The position numbers and the translations under genes were made by a program. The notes beneath the pieces were generated by a model that saw only the letters and a list, made by a program, of their open reading frames with translations, was not told where the DNA came from and ran no database searches. A stretch of 5,807 nucleotides of DNA from Planctomycetota bacterium (GTDB lineage: Bacteria; Planctomycetota; Phycisphaerae; UBA1845; UTPLA1): positions 1 through 5,807 of the forward strand of contig JAPULF010000232.1 in the NCBI GenBank assembly GCA_027295245.1, written 5' to 3'. This document shows, in pieces, positions 1 to 5,114 of the stretch (its first letter is position 1; the number at the start of each line of letters is the position of its first letter).

Positions 1-1
1 C

Positions 2-370
2 TACCGAGCCTTCGACCGCCGCGAGGAGAACATCATTTATGACCGCCTGGCGATCAGCATATCGGGAGACCTGCTATCAGACGTCTATCTTCAGACGCGT
101 CGAAGCATCGAACTCGAAGGCCAGGGCGGCGCCAGGGTCAAGGTCGATGCCGTCGAAGTGCTCGACTCGATACCCGTCGATACCACCGACACCGGCGGCT
201 TCGTCCACCATTGCCGCTGGAATGTCTCGGGATCGGTCGGACACTGGGGCCACGTCCACCGACGAACCAATCAATACGAGGCGATTCTCACGGTCGAGCC
301 GGGCGATGGCGCCTGGAAGATCGCGGGGATCGATCTGCGCGAACAAAAGCGTATGACGGGTCCGATTTGA
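2..370 (+). CDS. C-terminal part of a conserved protein of unknown function, first visible gene of the ABC operon
   Basis: This reading frame is open from the left edge and ends at TGA 368-370, giving 122 visible residues; its start lies outside the window. The visible part begins with a charged stretch (YRAFDRREENIIYD), passes through LYLQ-like helical sequence and an acidic/hydrophobic segment, and ends in a Trp/His-rich module (GHWGHVH at visible residues 80-86, then NQYEAILTVEPGDGAWKI). The alternating strand pattern with a closing 'G-x-W-K-I' resembles an NTF2-like or similar small beta-rich domain, but I cannot name the family with certainty. No membrane segment is seen in this portion. 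It stops 3 bp before the ATPase gene, so it is almost certainly in the same operon and may be a component or accessory of that transporter. From memory, proteins with this kind of tail accompany MacB-type/ZnuA-like gene sets in planctomycetes; that association is recalled, not checked. Confidence 0.75.
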   Translation, partial: YRAFDRREENIIYDRLAISISGDLLSDVYLQTRRSIELEGQGGARVKVDAVEVLDSIPVDTTDTGGFVHHCRWNVSGSVGHWGHVHRRTNQYEAILTVEPGDGAWKIAGIDLREQKRMTGPI

Positions 371-373
371 ACC

Positions 374-1042
374 ATGATTCACATCAGCAATCTGCGCTTT
401 AACTACCCAAACGGCGGCTTTCGCCTGGCGATTCCCGAACTGGCGATCGACGACGGCGAACGGGTCGCGGTCATTGGGCCGAGCGGCTCGGGAAAGACGA
501 CTTTCCTGAACCTCATTTCCGGGATCGCCGTCCCGTCATGCGGCTCGGTGCGGGTGGGCGGGATGGAATTGTCCGCCATGGGCGATGCCGCCAGACGAGA
601 TTTTCGCATCGCCAACATCGGGTTCATTTTTCAGGATTTCGAACTGCTCGAATACCTGAAGGTTCGCGACAACATGCTTCACCCGTACCGCATCAATCGA
701 ACACTCCGACTCGACCCGGACGTCCGCGCCCGCGCCGCGCGCCTCGCGGAAGACATGGGCCTCGCCGATCTGCTCGATCGCTACCCGAATCAGCTCTCGC
801 AAGGGGAAAAACAGCGCGTGGCCATTTGTCGGGCACTCCTTCCTCGCCCCGAAATACTTCTGGCGGATGAACCGACCGGAAATCTCGATCCACTGAGCAA
901 AGGCCGGATCATCAATCTTCTGAGCGAGCATGCCCGGCGATGCAATGCCACATGGGTCAATGTCACGCACGATCACGGCTGTCTCGACGCCTTCGACCGA
1001 GTGATCGATTTCGCGCAATTCGGGTCTCGTGCGGTCGCATGA
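374..1042 (+). CDS. ABC transporter ATP-binding protein, LolD/MacB type
   Basis: This is a complete 222-residue nucleotide-binding subunit that should hydrolyse ATP on the cytoplasmic face and drive the permease encoded next. All ABC motifs are present: Walker A GPSGSGKTT (35-43), Q-loop Gln87 in IFQDFELL, signature LSQGEKQRV (141-149), Walker B ILLADE (161-166) with catalytic Glu166, D-loop NLD (170-172) and H-loop His199 in VTHD. The 'PTGNLD' motif and the length near 220 residues are typical of the LolD/MacB/FtsE group rather than of ZnuC. The first ATG follows the preceding stop by 3 bp. I see no strong Shine-Dalgarno site, so translation is probably coupled to the upstream gene. Its stop overlaps the start of the permease (ATGA), as expected for a stoichiometric pair. 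The transported or moved substrate cannot be read from this subunit. Confidence 0.95.
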   Translation: MIHISNLRFNYPNGGFRLAIPELAIDDGERVAVIGPSGSGKTTFLNLISGIAVPSCGSVRVGGMELSAMGDAARRDFRIANIGFIFQDFELLEYLKVRDNMLHPYRINRTLRLDPDVRARAARLAEDMGLADLLDRYPNQLSQGEKQRVAICRALLPRPEILLADEPTGNLDPLSKGRIINLLSEHARRCNATWVNVTHDHGCLDAFDRVIDFAQFGSRAVA

Positions 1043-2217
1043 AGGACAGCCTTTACATTGCATGGCGTTACGTCGCATATCACAGGGTCAAGACTGCAAT
1101 CCTCATCACCGCCATCACCTTCATGCTCTTTTTGCCGCTCGCCTTGCGAACCCTCGTCGCGGCATGCGAACGGCAGTTGATGGCCCGGGCCGCATCGACG
1201 CCGCTGATCGTGGGCGCCAAGGGAAGTTCGCTCGATCTGGCCATCGACACCCTCTATTTCGAACCAAAGCCCGTCGATCCGATCACGATGGCCGAACTGC
1301 AACGCGTTGAACGCTCCGGGATGGCTCGGGCCGTTCCGATCTTCACGCGTTTCCAAGCCCGAGGCCGCGTCATTGCCGGAACCACACTTGACTATTTCGA
1401 ATTCCGAAATCTCGTCATAGACAACGGCCGACAAATTACACGCCTCGGCGATTGCGTTCTGGGGGCCACGGCTGCCGAGCGTCTCGACCTCGGCCCGGGC
1501 GATCATCTGCTGTCCTCCCCGGAGGACCTGTTTAACCTGGCCGGGACGTTCCCCCTGAAAATGCACGTGGCCGGCGTCCTGGCCCGATCCCACACGCCCG
1601 ATGACCACGCCGTCTTTGTCGACATCAAGACGGCTTGGATCATCGCCGGACTGGGGCACGGGCATCAGGATCTTCAAACCGTCGACGACCCCGATGTCCT
1701 GTTGCGGCGGGACGGCCGCGACTACACGGCCAACGCAAAGCTCCTGCACTACAACGAAATCACGGAAGAGAACATCGACAGCTTTCACTTTCACGGTGAC
1801 GTGTCGGAATTCCCGATCACCGCGGTTCTGGTGATTCCACGCGACAAGAAATCCGAAGACCTGCTTCGCGGACGCTATCAATCGATCGGCGAGCCCTGCC
1901 AGATTCTTCGTCCGGCTCATGTCATTCGTGACCTCACCGCGACCGTATTCAAGGTGGAGGGCATGCTCAACTCGGCCTTCGTTCTCACAGGCGGAGCCGC
2001 GACGATGCTGATCGGTTTGGTGGTCATGTTATCGCTGAGATTGCGACACCGAGAGGTTCAGACGATGTTCAAGCTCGGCTGCAGCCGGTGGAAAACCGCG
2101 GAACTGCTCATTTCGGAGTTGTTGATCATTGCTACCGCCAGCCTGCTACTGACCGGACTGGCGGTGACGCTGACCACAATGTATGTGGACCAGATCCTGC
2201 GACGCGTGATCCTTTAG
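1039..2217 (+). CDS. MacB/FtsX-type ABC transporter permease, apparently with three membrane segments
   Basis: This is a 392-residue membrane subunit starting at ATG 1039, which overlaps the ATPase stop by 4 bp. An in-frame ATG at 940 would add 33 residues but lies deep inside the ATPase gene and its translation there is unlike a membrane N-terminus, so I reject it. A first membrane helix spans about residues 19-40. A large extracytoplasmic domain of about 270 residues follows, with LIVGAKGSSLDL near its start and VAGVLARSHTPDDHAVFVD in the middle, the pattern of the MacB periplasmic core. Two C-terminal helices are visible (about 313-333 and 356-383), separated by the family's cytoplasmic loop REVQTMFKLGCSR. 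MacB and FtsX normally have a fourth helix; here the protein ends 9 residues after the third. The outer domain carries His pairs at 207/209 and 250/252. It most likely forms a dimer with the ATPase and acts by mechanotransmission rather than as a classical channel. Confidence 0.9.
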   Translation: MKDSLYIAWRYVAYHRVKTAILITAITFMLFLPLALRTLVAACERQLMARAASTPLIVGAKGSSLDLAIDTLYFEPKPVDPITMAELQRVERSGMARAVPIFTRFQARGRVIAGTTLDYFEFRNLVIDNGRQITRLGDCVLGATAAERLDLGPGDHLLSSPEDLFNLAGTFPLKMHVAGVLARSHTPDDHAVFVDIKTAWIIAGLGHGHQDLQTVDDPDVLLRRDGRDYTANAKLLHYNEITEENIDSFHFHGDVSEFPITAVLVIPRDKKSEDLLRGRYQSIGEPCQILRPAHVIRDLTATVFKVEGMLNSAFVLTGGAATMLIGLVVMLSLRLRHREVQTMFKLGCSRWKTAELLISELLIIATASLLLTGLAVTLTTMYVDQILRRVIL

Positions 2218-2230
2218 ACGTCGTGGCCAA

Positions 2231-2235
2231 GAGGG
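2231..2235 (+). promoter_or_regulatory. Ribosome binding site that fixes the lipoprotein start
   Basis: GAGGG lies 8 nt before ATG 2244. The open frame continues upstream to an ATG at 2088 inside the permease gene, but only the 2244 start has a purine-rich site and gives a proper lipoprotein signal peptide. Confidence 0.65.
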
Positions 2236-2243
2236 ATACTGCG

Positions 2244-3167
2244 ATGTTCGATCAACGGACCTATGGGATTTTCACCTCGTGTTTCTTACTGGCGGCGTTG
2301 TCAGGCTGTGATCGATCGAATTCAACAGCGCCGGAGACTGCTCAAACACCCTCGAGAATCGAAGTCTACACCGTCAATTATCCGCTGAAATACTTCGCGG
2401 ATCGCATCGCCGGCGATCTCGTGGATGTCGTGTTCCCGGTCCCGTCCGACCAGGATCCCGCATACTGGAAACCGAATCCGGACATCGTCGCCTCGTTCCA
2501 ACAGGCGGACCTGATCCTGCTGAACGGCGCCGCCTACGCAAAATGGACCGAACAAGTCAGTCTGCCCTGGTCCAGATTGCTGAACACGTCGCAGGGCCTT
2601 GAGGACCGCCACATCGAGATCGAAGGGGCCGCCCGGCATTCGCACGGCCCGGCGGGCCGGCACGCCCATTCCGGAGTCGCCTTCACAACATGGCTCGATC
2701 CAACCCTCGCCGAACGCCAGGCCCAAGCCATACGGGACGGCCTCGCCAGGCTGCTTCCGCATCACAAGGACCTGCTAGACCTGAACTTTGATGCCCTAAA
2801 ACGTGACCTGAACGACCTCGATCAACAACTAAGCAAAGCGACCGAGAGCGTTCGGGTTCAACCCCTGCTTGCTTCCCATCCGGTTTATCAGTACCTCGCA
2901 CGCCGATACGACCTGAATCTCAAGAGCGTACATTGGGAGCCGCACGAGATCCCGGACGAAGAGCGTTGGGCCGAATTGGACGAACTGCTTGCAAATCACG
3001 CCGCGACCCGAATGATCTGGGAAGCGCCCCCCGACGCCGCCATCGTTAACACCTTGCACAGACGCGGTATTCGCTGCATGGTCTTCCATCCGTGCGGCAA
3101 CACACCAAGAGCAGGAGACTACATGACGGTCATGAGAGACAACGCCCGGCGACTTAACGAGGGCTGA
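2244..3167 (+). CDS. ZnuA-like metal-binding lipoprotein (cluster 9 substrate-binding fold)
   Basis: This 307-residue protein has a lipoprotein signal peptide: a hydrophobic run at about 8-19 and lipobox LSGC with the lipidated Cys at 22. The mature part matches the ZnuA/TroA family in order: an N-terminal lobe entering with IEVYTVNYPLKYFADRIAG (39-57), the 'ADLILLNGAAYAKW' segment (88-101), a His-rich loop (His132, 134, 140, 142) leading into TWLDP (149-153), a long linker helix (about 157-200), and the C-terminal lobe with SHPVYQYLARRYDL (211-224). In classical ZnuA the metal is held by His in DPH, His in HxWLDP, His in the third motif and an acidic residue near the end. Here the first is Ala73, the second Thr148, the third is kept (His212), and the last site reads FHPCGN (281-286). 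Metal binding may therefore use other residues or a different metal. It lies 26 bp after a MacB-type permease, not next to ZnuB/ZnuC in this window. Zinc or another divalent metal is the likely ligand by family; that is inference. Confidence 0.85.
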   Translation: MFDQRTYGIFTSCFLLAALSGCDRSNSTAPETAQTPSRIEVYTVNYPLKYFADRIAGDLVDVVFPVPSDQDPAYWKPNPDIVASFQQADLILLNGAAYAKWTEQVSLPWSRLLNTSQGLEDRHIEIEGAARHSHGPAGRHAHSGVAFTTWLDPTLAERQAQAIRDGLARLLPHHKDLLDLNFDALKRDLNDLDQQLSKATESVRVQPLLASHPVYQYLARRYDLNLKSVHWEPHEIPDEERWAELDELLANHAATRMIWEAPPDAAIVNTLHRRGIRCMVFHPCGNTPRAGDYMTVMRDNARRLNEG

Positions 3168-3453
3168 ACATCCGGCAACACTCCCGGTACCGTTTCACGC
3201 CGCGGCGCGGACTTCCACTCGGCTCGACAACCTCGCAAATCACGTCATGCGACGGAATAGTTGGCAGAATTATCGGACCGACACTGTGCCGAAACCAGAC
3301 CGCTTCTGGACGGCGAATCTGCGATTCAATAAACTTTCTACTTTGGATTCTGACGTCACGCCGTTGGCGAACTCCGATACGATGCATCGTGAAAACGAGG
3401 AAGGCGAGCCTGGCAAACCGATCAATCGCATCTTGTTGGCTATCGACATAGTC
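3168..3453. other. Intergenic stretch between the transporter operon and the insertion sequence
   Basis: These 286 bases contain no convincing complete gene. The translations available on both strands lack the composition of real proteins, except possibly the short frame starting at 3382. The sequence looks less GC-rich than either flank, especially about 3320-3360. A perfect 10-bp palindrome CGCCGCGGCG (3198-3207) occurs soon after the lipoprotein stop, but it has no loop and no T-run, so I do not call it a terminator. I see no tRNA, no clear Zur-like box and no reliable promoter. Confidence 0.6.
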
Positions 3454-3462
3454 TGGTGGTAA
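3382..3462 (+). pseudogene. Possible 5' end of a host gene cut by the insertion sequence
   Basis: From ATG 3382 the frame reads MHRENEEGEPGKPINR and then turns hydrophobic (ILLAIDIVWW) before stopping at TAA 3460-3462. Charged residues followed by a hydrophobic run are typical of the start of a membrane protein. The stop, and the last two Trp codons, lie within what I take as the IS21 left end, so a gene running rightward would have been truncated by the insertion. No good Shine-Dalgarno site precedes the ATG, and 24 host codons are too few to identify a family. A chance open frame is the main alternative. Confidence 0.3.
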
Positions 3463-3485
3463 TCGGCGCGCAATTCGGGCCCACC
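3461..3485 (+). repeat. IS21 left-end subterminal repeat, copy 1
   Basis: This 25-nt unit begins AATCGGCGCG and ends CCCACC. It matches the unit at 3497-3521 at 21 of 25 positions, differing at unit positions 11, 15, 16 and 19. IS21 elements carry multiple repeats of this type near their ends, which are thought to be bound by IstA; that role is by family knowledge. Confidence 0.8.
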
Positions 3486-3496
3486 CTGTGAATTGA

Positions 3497-3521
3497 AATC
3501 GGCGCGGAATCTGGACCCACC
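3497..3521 (+). repeat. IS21 left-end subterminal repeat, copy 2
   Basis: This is the second 25-nt unit, in the same orientation and 36 bp from the start of copy 1, again AATCGGCGCG to CCCACC. The 36-bp period is between three and four helical turns, so the two copies are not exactly in phase on the DNA. Confidence 0.8.
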
Positions 3522-3535
3522 GGAGCTGCCTCCGG
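3520..3535 (+). promoter_or_regulatory. Small inverted repeat in the istA leader
   Basis: CCGGAG (3520-3525) and CTCCGG (3530-3535) form a perfect 6-bp stem with a 4-nt CTGC loop. It overlaps the last two bases of the second subterminal repeat. It may act in RNA together with the larger hairpin that follows, but no function is proven. Confidence 0.5.
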
Positions 3536-3537
3536 AT

Positions 3538-3564
3538 GCTGGTCGCCTTTTGGGGCTGACCAGC
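3538..3564 (+). promoter_or_regulatory. Hairpin just upstream of istA
   Basis: GCTGGTC (3538-3544) pairs perfectly with GACCAGC (3558-3564), and GCC (3545-3547) can extend the stem with GGC (3554-3556) across a single bulged T, leaving a TTTTGG loop. The 3' arm ends 17 nt before the istA start. No T-run follows, so it is not a standard intrinsic terminator. A structure here could reduce transposase expression from transcripts entering the element, as known for some other insertion sequences; that is inference. Confidence 0.55.
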
Positions 3565-3570
3565 TTGTAC

Positions 3571-3581
3571 GGAGGCGGAGG
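3571..3581 (+). promoter_or_regulatory. Double ribosome binding site of istA
   Basis: Two GGAGG cores occur in tandem, at 3571-3575 (6 nt before ATG 3582) and 3577-3581 (directly abutting it). The first has workable spacing and supports the 3582 start; the second is too close to serve. Confidence 0.6.
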
Positions 3582-5114
3582 ATGCTTACGGTGGAGAACT
3601 ACGGTCGGATTCGCAGGGCGCATCGCGACGGCATGAGCGTTCGGGCCATCGCCCGGACCTTCCATCACTCGCGACGCAAGGTTCGTGAGGCCCTGGCCGA
3701 GCCGGAGCCGCTTCCCTACAGCCGGACCAAGGACCCGCCGGCGCCGAGGCTCGGTCCGTTCCACGCCGTCATCGACGGCATCCTGGCAACCGACGAACAC
3801 GCCCCGCGCAAACAACGCCACACCATGATGCAGGTCTATCGTCGGCTGCGCGACGAGCACGGTTACGCCGGCGGCTACGACGCGATCCGCCGATACATCG
3901 GCAAGCGGCGGCGGCGGCAGCGAGAGACGTTCATTCCCCTGGACCACGACCCCGGCCAGCGGCTCGAGTGCGACTTCGGGCACATCCACGTGGATTTCCC
4001 CGAGGGCCGCCGACAGGTCGCGGTGCTGCTGGCCGCATGGGCCTATTCGTATTGTCCATTCGCGATCGCCCTGCCGACCGAACGCACCGAGGCCGTCCTG
4101 TCAGGAATGGTCCGGGCCTTTGCGTTCTTCGGCTGTGTGCCGCGCGAGGTCTGGTGGGACAATCCGACCACGGTGGTCAGCGCCATCTTCAAGGGCCGCG
4201 ACCGCAGGCCGAACCAGCGCTACGCCGCCCTGGCCAGTCACTATGCCTTCGAGCCCCTGTTCTGCATGCCGGCTCGGGGCAACGAGAAGCCGCATGTCGA
4301 GAACCGGGTGTATGACCTGCAACGGCGCTGGGCCACGCCCGTGCCCCGGGTCAAGGATCTCGCCGAACTCAACACGTGGCTGCTGCAATGTTGCCTGAAG
4401 GACCGACAGCGGACGGTGGCCGGTCAGACCGAGACCGTCGGCCGGCGCTTCGAACGCGACCGGGTCGCGGCCTTCTCATTGCCGGCCCGACCGTTCGATC
4501 CCTGCATCCATCAACCGGCCCTGGTCGACAAGTACCAGACCGTCCGCTTCGACCGCAACCGCTACAGCGTGCCGCGGACCTGGGCCTTTCGGCCGGTCAC
4601 GGTCAAGGGCTACGTCGATCGCATCGAGATCGTCGCCGACGGACAGGTGGTGGCCCGTCATGTCCGTTCGTATGAGCCCGGCCCGCAGATCCTCGATCCG
4701 CTGCACTATTTGGTGACACTCGGCCGGCGCCCGGCCGCCCTGGATCACTCGAACGTCTATCGCCGCTGGCGACTGCCCACGGATTTCACGACGCTGCGCC
4801 GGGCGCTGGAAGCGCGACACGGTCCGGCGCCCGGCGCCCGACAGTACGTCCGCGTCCTGCAACTGCTGGCCGAGCATCCGGTCACACGCGTGCAGCGTGC
4901 CATCCGGCACGGCCGCGGTCTCGAGGACCTGTCGGCGGACCGGATCATCCAACACACCCGGCGCCTGGCGGATCGCGACACCCGCCGGGGCGTTCGGACG
5001 GATGCGTTCGAACGATCGGAACTGGATTCCACCCTGTGTCAGGTTCAGGTCCCGCCGCCGGACCTGGACCGCTTCGATCAACTGCTTTCCGTAGGAGAAC
5101 TCGCCCATGCCTAA
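3582..5114 (+). CDS. istA: IS21-family transposase IstA
   Basis: This 510-residue protein is the DDE transposase that cuts and joins the element's ends. An N-terminal helix-turn-helix (about 18-40, MSVRAIARTFHHSRRKVREAL) should bind the terminal repeats. A second helical region with HTMMQVYRRLRDEHGYAGGY (80-99) and the basic run GKRRRRQR follows. The RNase H-like catalytic core has Asp131 in LECDFGH, Asp193 in VWWDNPTT and Glu240 in GNEKPHVEN, the three metal-binding acids expected. A small beta-barrel domain typical of Mu/IS21 transposases spans about 316-380 (DKYQTVRFDRNRYSVP onward). The length is at the upper end of the usual IstA range. The gene overlaps istB by 8 bp. No frameshift or missing catalytic residue is seen, so the enzyme is probably functional. 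Confidence 0.95.
   Translation: MLTVENYGRIRRAHRDGMSVRAIARTFHHSRRKVREALAEPEPLPYSRTKDPPAPRLGPFHAVIDGILATDEHAPRKQRHTMMQVYRRLRDEHGYAGGYDAIRRYIGKRRRRQRETFIPLDHDPGQRLECDFGHIHVDFPEGRRQVAVLLAAWAYSYCPFAIALPTERTEAVLSGMVRAFAFFGCVPREVWWDNPTTVVSAIFKGRDRRPNQRYAALASHYAFEPLFCMPARGNEKPHVENRVYDLQRRWATPVPRVKDLAELNTWLLQCCLKDRQRTVAGQTETVGRRFERDRVAAFSLPARPFDPCIHQPALVDKYQTVRFDRNRYSVPRTWAFRPVTVKGYVDRIEIVADGQVVARHVRSYEPGPQILDPLHYLVTLGRRPAALDHSNVYRRWRLPTDFTTLRRALEARHGPAPGARQYVRVLQLLAEHPVTRVQRAIRHGRGLEDLSADRIIQHTRRLADRDTRRGVRTDAFERSELDSTLCQVQVPPPDLDRFDQLLSVGELAHA
5093..5097 (+). promoter_or_regulatory. Ribosome binding site of istB inside the istA end
   Basis: AGGAG lies 9 nt before ATG 5107 and within the last codons of istA. 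It supports independent or coupled initiation of istB despite the 8-bp gene overlap. Confidence 0.65.

Noticed and set aside
940..1038. Earlier in-frame ATG for the permease
   Set aside because: It falls inside the ATPase gene and would add a Cys/Arg/His-rich segment unlike the N-terminus of a membrane protein; the ATGA overlap start at 1039 fits an operon pair.
973..1920. Long minus-strand open frame (315 codons) opposite the permease
   Set aside because: It is antisense to a well-supported permease gene with family motifs, and its translation shows no recognisable domain; such mirror frames are common in high-GC coding DNA.
2088..2243. Earlier in-frame ATG for the lipoprotein
   Set aside because: It lies inside the permease gene and would bury the signal peptide and lipobox; the 2244 start has a ribosome binding site.
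3198..3207. CGCCGCGGCG palindrome after the lipoprotein gene as a terminator
   Set aside because: It has no loop and no following T-run, so it does not fit an intrinsic terminator.
3247..3381. Upstream extension of the 3382 frame from ATG 3247
   Set aside because: The 45 added residues look random in composition with no domain or signal, and no ribosome binding site precedes 3247; only the part from 3382 resembles a protein start.
3493..3521. TTGAAA at 3493-3498 as the -35 of an istA promoter
   Set aside because: No plausible -10 hexamer is found 16 to 18 bp downstream; the region is the second subterminal repeat.
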